A stretch of DNA of 40,284 nucleotides, taken from assembly GCA_031549685.1 (NCBI GenBank), contig JAVBPG010000057.1, forward strand, positions 1 through 40,284, given 5' to 3'. Below, piece by piece: positions 21,012-28,411 of this stretch. The translations under genes were made by a program, and so were the position numbers. Position 1 is the first letter of the stretch. Each line of letters begins with the position of its first letter. Below the pieces are notes generated by a model, which saw only the letters and a list, made by a program, of their open reading frames with translations, did not search any database and was not told where the DNA came from. Origin of the DNA: JAITMY01 sp031549685. Its GTDB lineage: Bacteria > Bacteroidota > Bacteroidia > Bacteroidales > UBA932.

Positions 21012-22773
21012 TCTTCAATTTTCCATTCATGGCAATCAGCGCGGCGCCGTAAGCTCCCATGAGCTCGGGGATTTTGCTGCACGTAACTTTCTTGCCGGTT
21101 AAAACTTCCAATGCTCGTTGTATCGATGCGTTTTTGAACGCACCGCCTTGCACCACTATGTGGTCGCCGAGTTCTCCCAGATCGTTAAATTTCAGGACTT
21201 TATATAGGCAGTTTTTGATGACGGAGTAGGAGAGCCCCGCCGCAATGTCGGCGGTGGTGGCATTCTCGCGCAGGGCTTGCTTTACCTTCGAGTTCATGAA
21301 TACGGTGCAGCGCGTGCCCAGGTCGCAAGGGTTGGCAGCGGTGCAGGCCAGCGCGGCAAACTCAGGCGCGGCGTAGCCCAGCGACTTGCCGAAGGTTTCC
21401 ACAAACGAGCCGCAGCCCGATGAGCAGGCCTCGTTCAGCTCCACGCGGCTTATCTCGCCGTTGCGGATAAAGATGGCCTTCATATCCTGCCCGCCGATAT
21501 CGAGCACAAACGAAATTTCGGGGTTCAGGAAGTGCGCCGCCGTGTAGTGAGCAATGGTTTCCACCACGCCGTGGTCAACGCCGAAGGCCGCGCGAATCAG
21601 GTCTTCGCCGTAGCCCGTAACGGCGCTGCCGGCAATCGAAATGTTTTTGCCCGAGGCCTTCAGCTCATCGGCAAAGTTTTGCAGGCCCTGCTTTACGGCG
21701 TATAGCGGGTTGCCGTTGTTGTGCGCGTAGTAGCGGTAAATGAGCTCCTTGTTTTCGCCTATGATGGCAATTTTGGTGGTGGTCGAGCCGCTGTCCATGC
21801 CCACGTAGCACCTGCCTCCGGCGTACTCCGCTACGGGTACTTTTTTTACCAGCTCCACCTCCTTTTCATGCTGGAGCCAGTGCTCGCGCTCTTCATCGCT
21901 GCTGAACAAGACCGGAAGGGCATTCTTGCGCGGGGCAAGCGCCACGCGCTCGGCAGCCACCCGCCTGCGTAAATCCTCAATGCTGGTTTCCAGGCGTGCC
22001 GCCTCCATCAGCGCCGCGCCGGTAGCCGATACAATTTCGGGGTGCTCGGCGTCTATCACATCGGCGGAGGTAAGGTGCATGGCCTTGAGAAAGTAGTCTT
22101 TGAGCGAAGGCAAAAAGGAGAACGGGCCGCCGCAAAAAATGACCTTGGGGGCAACGTCGCAGGCGCGCGCCAGCGTGTTCATGGTTTGCATGGCCACGGC
22201 GTGGAACACGCTGGCCACAATATCCGACTTGGGCACCTCGCGGCTGATGAGGTTTTGCACGTCGGTTTTGGCAAATACGCCGCAGCGCGAGGCAATGGCG
22301 TAGATGGTGGGGTTGGGCGTTACGTGCTTGCCGAGCTCCTCAATGGGGATGTTGAGCAGCATGGCCATCTGGTCAATAAAGGCGCCGGTTCCTCCGGCGC
22401 AGTTACCGTTCATGCGGATGTCGGGCTGACGGTCGGGGTGGAAGAAAATCATCTTGGAGTCCTCGCCGCCCAGGTCCACCAGCGTGCGCACGCTTGGATA
22501 TTTTTCAAAAATAAGGCGCGATGCAGCCACCACTTCCTGCACAAACGGAATGCCCGCGGCCTCCGAAATGCCCATGCCGGCCGAGCCCGTAACCATGGCG
22601 CTTACGGTGCAGCTGCCGAACTTTTCCTTTATCTCGTCAAAAAACACGCAAGCCACCTCGGTAACCTTGGTGTTGTGCCGGCGATAGTCGTGGTACACCA
22701 GCTGCCCGTTGGCATCAATCACCGCAACCTTGGCGGTTGTCGAACCTACATCTAACCCTAATCTCAGCGTCAT
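21004..22773 (-). CDS. Acyl-CoA dehydratase activase with two BcrAD/BadFG ATPase domains
   Basis: 589 residues with two copies of the ASKHA ATPase fold. Domain 1 (about 1-260) starts LGLDVGSTTAKVAVI and has NGNCAGGTGAF and SRCGVFAKTD. Domain 2 (about 320-585) starts VGMDSGSTTTKIAII and has DIGGQDMK and NEACSSGCGSF. In characterised homologues (HgdC, BadF/BadG) such domains bind a shared 4Fe-4S cluster through the cysteines and use ATP to push an electron into a dehydratase or reductase. The likely partner is the 831-residue protein two genes downstream, normally fused to it. The stop overlaps the nuclease start. The ATG at 22773 gives the standard N-terminus. Confidence 0.88.
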   Translation of the reverse strand: MTLRLGLDVGSTTAKVAVIDANGQLVYHDYRRHNTKVTEVACVFFDEIKEKFGSCTVSAMVTGSAGMGISEAAGIPFVQEVVAASRLIFEKYPSVRTLVDLGGEDSKMIFFHPDRQPDIRMNGNCAGGTGAFIDQMAMLLNIPIEELGKHVTPNPTIYAIASRCGVFAKTDVQNLISREVPKSDIVASVFHAVAMQTMNTLARACDVAPKVIFCGGPFSFLPSLKDYFLKAMHLTSADVIDAEHPEIVSATGAALMEAARLETSIEDLRRRVAAERVALAPRKNALPVLFSSDEEREHWLQHEKEVELVKKVPVAEYAGGRCYVGMDSGSTTTKIAIIGENKELIYRYYAHNNGNPLYAVKQGLQNFADELKASGKNISIAGSAVTGYGEDLIRAAFGVDHGVVETIAHYTAAHFLNPEISFVLDIGGQDMKAIFIRNGEISRVELNEACSSGCGSFVETFGKSLGYAAPEFAALACTAANPCDLGTRCTVFMNSKVKQALRENATTADIAAGLSYSVIKNCLYKVLKFNDLGELGDHIVVQGGAFKNASIQRALEVLTGKKVTCSKIPELMGAYGAALIAMNGKLKNE

Positions 22774-22822
22774 ATATAACTAAATAACAATTACTTAATA
22801 GAATTTGCTGCGTTTGCTCGAA

Positions 22823-23239
22823 GCGTCATTGCGAGGAGGAACGACGAAGCAATCTCTCACTACGAGCAAAGCGAGTTTTTACCATTCCTTTACCTCTTCA
22901 TACAAATCTCTCCACTCTGGATTTAAACTTTCAATCAATACAATTTTATCTTGTCGACTACCTGCCTTTATCCTTTTCTCCTCGGCAATAGCCTCTTCTA
23001 TTGTTGCAAATCCTTTATGGTAAACCAATTTTTGGCAATTATATTTTGAGGTAAATGCGTTTATGTATTTACCTGTTTTATGTTCGTGAACTCTTACGAA
23101 CAAGTTTGATGTAACACCTGTGTAAAGGACAGAATTGTTAGGGTTTGTCATTATATAAATGCAACCTCCTTTATACATTTTCTTACTTTGCTTCGCTCCG
23201 TTTTAGAGATTGCTTCGTCGTTCCTCCTCGCAATGACGC
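22823..23239. mobile_element. GIY-YIG cassette bounded by perfect 35-bp inverted repeats
   Basis: 22823-22857 (begins GCGTCATTGCGAGGAGG, ends GCAATCTCT) is the exact reverse complement of 23205-23239. Between them lies only the GIY-YIG gene. The right repeat lies inside the 3' end of the flavoprotein gene. The 417-base unit looks like a small non-transposase element. No clear target-site duplication was seen outside the repeats. Mobility is an inference. Confidence 0.6.
22879..23178 (-). CDS. Small stand-alone GIY-YIG nuclease-family protein
   Basis: 99 residues, the whole length of the UPF0213-like single-domain GIY-YIG family. The strand pair that gives the family its name is seen as CIYIM (6-10) and LYTGVT (18-23). 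R29 in FVRVHEH is the expected catalytic arginine, and E66/E67 in AIAEEKRIK the metal-binding glutamate region. The C-terminal NPEWRDL is a family hallmark. Single-domain members are common in Bacteroidota with unknown roles. The gene lies between perfect 35-bp inverted repeats and its start codon is four bases from the flavoprotein stop. It could act on the repeat hairpins, but nothing in the sequence proves this. Confidence 0.88.
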   Translation of the reverse strand: MYKGGCIYIMTNPNNSVLYTGVTSNLFVRVHEHKTGKYINAFTSKYNCQKLVYHKGFATIEEAIAEEKRIKAGSRQDKIVLIESLNPEWRDLYEEVKEW

Positions 23240-24475
23240 GCTTGCCATACTTCCCGCCAGCCAGCCCGTCGAAAAGGCAATTTGCAGGTTGTAGCCTCCC
23301 GTGTCGGCGTCCAGGTCAAGCAGCTCCCCGGCAAAGTACAAGCCCGGCGCCAGCTTGGATTCCATGGTGTTTTCGTCCACCTCGTCCAGCGAAACCCCGC
23401 CCGCCGTAACAATGGCCTCGGTAAAGGGGCGGTGCCCAAAAACCTGCAATTTACAACATTTTAAACCGCCTACTATCTTTTCTTTGGCCATTTCAGAAAT
23501 TTTTGCCCTTGCCTGCAGCCCCGCCTTTTCGGCAAAAAACGGCATGAGCGGTTCGGGCATCAGCTTGCGCAGAAGGTGCTGAACCACCTGTACCTCGGGG
23601 TTTTGCAGCTCGCGCTCCAGCCTGTTCCTCAGCTGCACTTCGCTCAAGGCAGGCTTCCAGTCCAGCGCCAGCTCCACCTTTTTGTTGGCGCGCAGGGCGT
23701 CCACCATGCTGCGGCTCATGCGCAGCGTGATGGGGCCCGAAATGCCGAAGCCGGTCAGCACCAGCTCACCGAATTCCTCGTCAACTTTTTCGCCGTCGGC
23801 CAGCACGCTCAGGCGCACGTTGCGCATGCTGAGGTCGTGGAAGTGGTAGCGTTCAAACCCTTCTACCTCAATAGGTACCAGCGATGGGCGAATGGGCACG
23901 ATGCTATGCCCCAGCTGTTGGGCAAGCGCGTACCCGTCGCCGGTGGAGCCGGTAGCGGGGTAGGAGGCGCCTCCGGTGGCAATGAGCACGGCGCGGCTTT
24001 GCTCCATGTACTCGTTGCCGCCATGCTCGAACTCTACCTCAAAAAGCCCGTCGCCGTTGCGGCTCACGGCCGTTACCCTGGCCTTGCAGAGCGTTTCGGC
24101 GCCGCTTTGCCTGGCCCACTTTTGCAGCCCCTCGGCCACATCCCACGCCTTTTGGCTGGCGGGAAATACGCGATCGCCACGCTCGGCCACGGTGGGCACT
24201 CCGGCCCTGTTTATTAGCGTAACTAACTCCTTACTAAAAAATTGCTCGAAAGCCGGACGGAGAAAGTTGCCGTTGGGATATACCTTTTTCAGGAACTCCT
24301 CCAGCGGCTTCATGTTGGTAATGTTGCCCCGCCCCTTGCCGCTGATGCGCAGCTTGCGCAGCGGCTTCTCCATTTTCTCGAGCAGCAGCACCTCGGCGCC
24401 CCGCGAGGCGGCACGACCTGCGGCCATGATGCCTGCCGCTCCGGCTCCAATAGCTATGAGGTCAAAAGGTTTCAT
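23183..24475 (-). CDS. NAD(P)/FAD-dependent oxidoreductase, HI0933/YhiN family
   Basis: 430 residues from the ATG at 24475. The FAD-binding Rossmann motif is FDLIAIGAGAAGIMAA near the N-terminus, followed by the family segment RISGKGRGNITN, ATGGASYPATGSTGDGY, and the C-terminal FAD contact GLYFAGELLDLDADTGGYNL. The exact reaction of this flavoprotein family is not established. A Met seven codons upstream would lie beyond a TACCTTTG box, so the shorter form is preferred; the message would be nearly leaderless. The last residues, from SASLRGGTTKQSLK to the stop, are encoded by the 35-bp repeat and do not belong to the family: insertion of the repeat has replaced or extended the C-terminus. Confidence 0.9.
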   Translation of the reverse strand: MKPFDLIAIGAGAAGIMAAGRAASRGAEVLLLEKMEKPLRKLRISGKGRGNITNMKPLEEFLKKVYPNGNFLRPAFEQFFSKELVTLINRAGVPTVAERGDRVFPASQKAWDVAEGLQKWARQSGAETLCKARVTAVSRNGDGLFEVEFEHGGNEYMEQSRAVLIATGGASYPATGSTGDGYALAQQLGHSIVPIRPSLVPIEVEGFERYHFHDLSMRNVRLSVLADGEKVDEEFGELVLTGFGISGPITLRMSRSMVDALRANKKVELALDWKPALSEVQLRNRLERELQNPEVQVVQHLLRKLMPEPLMPFFAEKAGLQARAKISEMAKEKIVGGLKCCKLQVFGHRPFTEAIVTAGGVSLDEVDENTMESKLAPGLYFAGELLDLDADTGGYNLQIAFSTGWLAGSMASASLRGGTTKQSLKRSEAK

Positions 24476-24483
24476 TGGGGTTG

Positions 24484-24491
24484 CAAAGGTA
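24484..24491 (-). promoter_or_regulatory. Candidate -7 box of the flavoprotein gene
   Basis: TACCTTTG on the minus strand eight bases before the ATG at 24475. A -33 TTG is not clear. If used, the mRNA would be leaderless or nearly so, and the upstream in-frame ATG at 24496 would not be transcribed. Confidence 0.4.
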
Positions 24492-24527
24492 AGCATAAAA
24501 AGCAGCGGTTGTAACCCTTTAAAAGCA

Positions 24528-24559
24528 AAAAGCAGAAGCCTTTTCGGGCCTCTGCTTTT
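24528..24559 (-). terminator. Terminator after the small HTH gene
   Basis: AAAAGCAGAAGCC and GGCCTCTGCTTTT form a 13-position stem with one mismatch and loop TTTTCG. On the minus strand it is followed by further T-rich sequence, fitting an intrinsic terminator. Confidence 0.75.
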
Positions 24560-24583
24560 GTACGCTGTAACGTCTTAACTGTT

Positions 24584-24838
24584 TTAGTAACAAATTTTAT
24601 GTTCTTCCAAAATTTTACGGGCCAGGTTTAACATGGTAGGATCGTCAAAGGTAACTAATCCGCCGTCGGGGCCTTGCTCGTAGTGGATCCCCGCAGATTG
24701 CGCCGAAAGGTGGTCACCGCCAAAGTAGTTACGAACCGAGTCTGCTGATATTCCAAGCAGGTCTGCAATTTTTTGCATGCTTCCATCGGGCAGTGCGCGC
24801 TTTAGCTGGCGCAACTTGTTAAAGGTTATTGTTTCCAT
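24584..24838 (-). CDS. Small helix-turn-helix DNA-binding protein
   Basis: 84 residues. The N-terminal half holds a helix-turn-helix: LPDGSMQKIADLLGISADSV followed by RNYFGGDH, with the spacing of Fis/LacI-like recognition helices. The C-terminal half (GGLVTFDDPTMLNLARKILEE) is a short strand-helix tail. I recognise the general type as a conserved small Bacteroidota regulator but no target is known to me. It has its own candidate promoter and terminator, so it is a single-gene unit. Confidence 0.65.
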   Translation of the reverse strand: METITFNKLRQLKRALPDGSMQKIADLLGISADSVRNYFGGDHLSAQSAGIHYEQGPDGGLVTFDDPTMLNLARKILEEHKICY

Positions 24839-24870
24839 TTTGGATAGATTTTAAAGGGTAAAACGTGCCT

Positions 24871-24902
24871 TAAAGTTAACCCCTTTTTTCTGCAAAAACA
24901 AA
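24871..24902 (-). promoter_or_regulatory. Candidate promoter of the HTH gene
   Basis: On the minus strand TTTG (24899-24902) is followed after 20 bases by TAACTTTA (24871-24878), one base from the TAnnTTTG consensus. The start codon is about 33 bases downstream. Confidence 0.4.
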
Positions 24903-24905
24903 TTT

Positions 24906-25808
24906 TTACGCTTTTTTATTATCGAAAAACTTACCCAGCGTATCCTCGCGTGTAATGCGGGAGTTGGGCGCCACGCTTTTGGTAAGCCACACGTTGGCGC
25001 CAATCACGCTGCCTTTTCCTACGGTAATGCGGCCCAGTATCTTAGCGCCCGAGTAAATGGTCACATCGTCCTCTATAATAGGATGGCGCGGCAAATCTTT
25101 AACCAGCGAACCGTCGTCGGCCACCTCAAATTTTACGGCGCCAAGCGTAATACCTTGGTATATAGTTACATTGTTGCCTATAATGCTGGTCTCGCCGATG
25201 ACTACGCCGGTGCCGTGGTCAATGGCAAAGTGGGTGCCGATGGTGGCTCCCGGGTGAATGTCGATGCCGGTTTTGGCGTGCGCCATTTCGCTTATCATGC
25301 GGGGCAAAATGGGCACCTTGCGCAGGTGCAGCTCGTGCGCAATGCGGTGGCTTATAATGGCGCGAATGCCCGGGTAGGCAAATATGATTTCGCTCAGGCT
25401 TTTGGCTGCGGGGTCGTTTTTATACATGGCCTGCACGTCCAGGATGAGCCGCTCGGCAATCTGCGGCATGGTTTCCAGGAACTCCAGCGCTATGCGCTCC
25501 GACGGCTTGGAGCAGTCGGAGCAGCGCTCGCGCGTTTCGTTGCACTCAAAGCAAAATGCCAGCTCAATGAGCGTGGCGAGCATTTGCTGCAGCTGGGTAA
25601 GCTTGGTTTGGTTGTACTCCTCCAGCGAGCCGGCCGATTGCAGGCTGCTGCCGAAGTAGCCCGGAAACAGCAGCTCGCGCGCGGTGTTTACCATTTCTTT
25701 TACCGCCTGGTACGAGAGCATTTTGCAGCCGTGGCAGGGGTGTATGATGCTCCTGTCGCGCTGCTGCAGCTGCAGGAATTGCTGGGCTATATTTTTTATT
25801 TTGTCCAT
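24906..25808 (-). CDS. cysE: Serine O-acetyltransferase (EpsC/CysE type)
   Basis: 300 residues. It makes O-acetylserine from serine and acetyl-CoA for cysteine synthesis. The N-terminal helical domain covers about 1-160; the left-handed beta-helix of hexapeptide repeats begins at TGIDIHPGATIGTHFAIDHG, which carries the Asp and His catalytic residues, and continues through VTIYQGITLGA and ILGRITVGKGSVIGANVWL. It resembles the long EpsC-type enzymes of Bacteroidota. The helical domain is unusually rich in cysteine (HPCHGCK near 20; CFECNETRERCSDC near 88-101), a possible metal or redox site not typical of the family. Confidence 0.92.
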   Translation of the reverse strand: MDKIKNIAQQFLQLQQRDRSIIHPCHGCKMLSYQAVKEMVNTARELLFPGYFGSSLQSAGSLEEYNQTKLTQLQQMLATLIELAFCFECNETRERCSDCSKPSERIALEFLETMPQIAERLILDVQAMYKNDPAAKSLSEIIFAYPGIRAIISHRIAHELHLRKVPILPRMISEMAHAKTGIDIHPGATIGTHFAIDHGTGVVIGETSIIGNNVTIYQGITLGAVKFEVADDGSLVKDLPRHPIIEDDVTIYSGAKILGRITVGKGSVIGANVWLTKSVAPNSRITREDTLGKFFDNKKA

Positions 25809-25873
25809 TTTTAAAGGGTATAGCAGTATTGGTTTGGAAATCGAATGATAAATGCAAGGAGCTATTTATGGTT

Positions 25874-26009
25874 GGAGATTTCTCGCTTCGCTCGATGATG
25901 GCCCGCAATGTATTGGGGGGTGGTAAGTGGCGGCGAAGCCGCCACTTACCACCCATACCACCCAATCATTTACACGTTGTCGTCATTTCGAGCGAAGCGA
26001 GAAATCTCC
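25874..26009. repeat. Composite repeat, copy 3 (complete: inverted ends around a hairpin)
   Basis: The left unit 25874-25898 (GGAGATTTCTCGCTTCGCTC...) and right unit 25981-26009 (CGTCATTTCGAGCGAAGC...) are inverted copies sharing 22 identical bases. Between them GGGTGGTAAGTGGCGGC (25918-25934) and GCCGCCACTTACCACCC (25938-25954) form a perfect 17-bp stem with loop GAA. The GGCGGC-GAA-GCC apex resembles copy 2 while the lower stem differs. It fills the spacer between cysE and the GH123-like gene; no gene is seen in 25809-26038. Confidence 0.85.
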
Positions 26010-26038
26010 CTGCATACGAAGCTGCTATTTGATAAATC

Positions 26039-27784
26039 CTACAGCGAATTTAAAATCATCCTAGCCTCCTCAATGATCACGCCGGCGGGCTTTGTTTTTA
26101 AATTTTCGGTGGTGAAGGTGTTGAGCAGTTTCTGCAGCTTTTCGCGTTGCACTACGTTGTTCGTTTGCTCAAATCGTTGCTGTAAAATTTTGATTTTTTC
26201 AAAATCCTGAATGCCCTCCACCAGCCGCTCCATGCGCACCGAGCTGCGGCCGTCGGGGTAAGCCATGGAGTAAAATCCTGCGGGGCGCTTTGGTCCGCGG
26301 GCATCTTGCAGGGGGCGCTGTCCCCAGCTGTTGTAGTGCTGGCGGGTGTAGCCGTCAAAGCCGTTGGCGGCGGCGTACCAGCCTATCCACGCGGCTTCGG
26401 CCGGGGGCGAGAACAGGAAAGTGTTGGGCTGCACATCGCTGCAGGGCTGGTAAAAAGCGAGCGTGCGCCCCGCCTGTGCGCGGGCGCTCTTCTGCGCAGC
26501 GTCAAGGGGTAGCAGCTGGGCAACGCTGTAGGCCGATACGCTTTTTTCAACATCGGGGAAGTAGCTGCCAAGGTAGCTGATGTGGTACGCGCTATCGGCC
26601 TTGGCCGTGGCGCCAATAATTTTGCGCAGGCGGTCCTTGCCGGTTTCCTTCACGCAAATGTAGGTCTTGCTCAGCCAGCCCTTTTCGCGGAGGTGGGCGG
26701 TAAACAGGCCGAAGGCGCTTTTCACAAAGTCGTTGTACTCCTGCTCGGTCAAGTCCTGCGTTTTTACGCTGAAGCTGGCTTGGTCAAAGTAGGTAATGCT
26801 TTTGAGCGGAGTGCTTCCTAAGTAGCAGTGCAGCTCGCGGTCAATACCCAGGCCCATCATAAACTCCACCCACAGGTCAAACTTAGTGTAGTCGATGCTC
26901 CACGTGCTGTTGACGCGGCGAATGAAGGTAAGCAGGCTCTCGGTTTCGTTGGGTTGCCTTCCCTCTACGGAGTTGTTTTCCAAGGGTAAGGTTATGCTTT
27001 TTTGTCCGGCCTGCGCCAGCAGCTGCATGGCGGGGCGCATGGCGTCGAAGTGGGCCTTGCTCCAGGGAGCAACGTTGTGGTAGCGCGCGGCCGCGTATGG
27101 GTTTTGCCACATGTCGAGGCGAAACTTCCAGCCGGCCGGCGGCGGCAGCACGTGCTCGCGTACAAAAATGTTGGTGGTAAAGGTAATGGGGCTGGCCATA
27201 CCTTTAGCCGTGATGGTAATAAAGCCCTTGTACTTGCCCGGAGGCGTTTGGGCGGGGATGTTGAAGCTCAGCCACACCGGCTGCACGGTTTGCGCCTTCA
27301 CGTTGATGCTCGGCCTGTACTCCAGCACATCGGCCACCAGCGTAGAGTCAAAGTCCTTGCTGCGGCGCGATGCACAGCCGTCCTTGCCGTAGCTGTCGCT
27401 CATTACGTAGCGAACGAATTCAACGGCACAATTTTCGGCCTTGATTTTTTCGCCGCGCGATGTTTCCAAATCCGAAAATTTTACCTGTACTTCGCTTGCG
27501 CCAACTCCGCTCCATAGTAATAGCTGCGCGCAGAGTCGTTCGCCACGCCAGCCGGTTTCGCCCCAAAAGTTGACCTCCCGCGGGAGGTTGGGCGCCGCCT
27601 CCTTGGCAAAGCGGTCGTCCTTGCTTACAAACGAAGCGTACAGCGGCTGCCTGATCTTTGCCCAGGCTTTCGGGTTGGTCTTTGCCGGATTTTTCAGCTC
27701 GCTGTAATCCTTGTGGTACTTGGGCTGGGCAAATGCAATGCCGCTAAGGTAGAGCAGTATGAGTAGGGAAGTTATGCGCTTCAT
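26039..27784 (-). CDS. Secreted GH123-like protein (former DUF4091)
   Basis: 581 residues with a signal peptide (MKRITSLLILLYLSGIAFA). An N-terminal beta-sandwich region (about 45-210; FWGETGWRGERLCAQLLLWS) is followed by a TIM-barrel region of the glycoside hydrolase 123/DUF4091 type (about 215-540), ending in a helical tail with RMERLVEGIQDFEKIKIL, a hallmark of the family. Known GH123 enzymes are beta-N-acetylgalactosaminidases using neighbouring-group catalysis with an Asp-Glu pair. The corresponding place appears to read KETG (K379-E380), so the stabilising Asp may be missing and activity on GalNAc is doubtful. No T9SS tail or lipobox is seen, suggesting a periplasmic protein. A -7 box lies at 27845-27852. 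Confidence 0.75.
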   Translation of the reverse strand: MKRITSLLILLYLSGIAFAQPKYHKDYSELKNPAKTNPKAWAKIRQPLYASFVSKDDRFAKEAAPNLPREVNFWGETGWRGERLCAQLLLWSGVGASEVQVKFSDLETSRGEKIKAENCAVEFVRYVMSDSYGKDGCASRRSKDFDSTLVADVLEYRPSINVKAQTVQPVWLSFNIPAQTPPGKYKGFITITAKGMASPITFTTNIFVREHVLPPPAGWKFRLDMWQNPYAAARYHNVAPWSKAHFDAMRPAMQLLAQAGQKSITLPLENNSVEGRQPNETESLLTFIRRVNSTWSIDYTKFDLWVEFMMGLGIDRELHCYLGSTPLKSITYFDQASFSVKTQDLTEQEYNDFVKSAFGLFTAHLREKGWLSKTYICVKETGKDRLRKIIGATAKADSAYHISYLGSYFPDVEKSVSAYSVAQLLPLDAAQKSARAQAGRTLAFYQPCSDVQPNTFLFSPPAEAAWIGWYAAANGFDGYTRQHYNSWGQRPLQDARGPKRPAGFYSMAYPDGRSSVRMERLVEGIQDFEKIKILQQRFEQTNNVVQREKLQKLLNTFTTENLKTKPAGVIIEEARMILNSL

Positions 27785-27844
27785 GGAGTTGTTTGGGATT
27801 GTTTGATGTGCCGGGCACGTTTAAGTAACAATTTTAAACGCTAG

Positions 27845-27852
27845 CAAAGATA
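27845..27852 (-). promoter_or_regulatory. -7 box of the GH123-like gene
   Basis: TATCTTTG on the minus strand, about 60 bases before the start codon. A TTG box at the expected distance is not visible; instead the palindrome CCGAAATTCGG lies just upstream. Confidence 0.5.
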
Positions 27853-27870
27853 CCGAATTTCGGCCGGCTA

Positions 27871-28407
27871 TTAGTGCTGCGCTTTGCGGTCAAAAAACGG
27901 ATTTTTGCTTCCCGCGCTGATGGGCAGGGCAAATATGGTCCGGCAGCCTTGGAGCAGGTTCAGCCGCTTGGCGGCCAGCCCGGCCGAGAACATCACGCGC
28001 GAATCCACGCGCAGGTCGGCGGCGGTGGCGCAGGCCGAGCCAATGGCAATGCCCAGGTCCACCGAGTTGATTTGGCAGGGTACGAGCGGGTGCTGCTGCT
28101 TCTGTTCGCACGAGGCAAAGCCGCAGTAGCCGCAGTTGAGCGACATGGTTTGGCTGCCCGTGCCGAGCAGAACTACCGCCTCGGCCTGTAAAATGTTTTC
28201 GGCATCGCGCAGGAAAAACTTCATGCCATGCTCCTCCACCATCTCCACCATTGTGCTCGAAAGGCGCTCCAGCTCGGGGCGCTCGTGCAGCACGGCAACT
28301 TCAATAATATCAATGCCTTTTCCCTTTGGCGCGGTGCGCGCTGCGGTCATTATCTGCCGGGCTGCGGCGAGCAGGTGCTCGTGGCGGGAGTGGCGTTCGT
28401 TGAGCAT
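27871..28407 (-). CDS. DUF2148 ferredoxin-like iron-sulfur protein
   Basis: 178 residues from the ATG at 28407. It begins MLNERHSRHEHLLAAARQIM followed by AARTAPKGKGIDIIE, the family hallmark. The cysteine cluster CGYCGFASC (about 110-118) with further Cys in LVPCQINSVD and GSACATAAD could bind an iron-sulfur cluster. Function of the family is unknown. It starts four bases after the hyfF stop, so it is translationally coupled to the membrane-arm operon, in the place where hydrogenase catalytic subunits would be expected. An ATG eight codons upstream lies inside hyfF and is less likely. Confidence 0.85.
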   Translation of the reverse strand: MLNERHSRHEHLLAAARQIMTAARTAPKGKGIDIIEVAVLHERPELERLSSTMVEMVEEHGMKFFLRDAENILQAEAVVLLGTGSQTMSLNCGYCGFASCEQKQQHPLVPCQINSVDLGIAIGSACATAADLRVDSRVMFSAGLAAKRLNLLQGCRTIFALPISAGSKNPFFDRKAQH

Positions 28408-28411
28408 ATTT

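Noticed and set aside
17289..22773. Split activator gene explained as a frameshift or sequencing error
   Set aside because: A complete independent 380-residue gene lies between the halves, and the second half has an in-frame stop two codons before its ATG.
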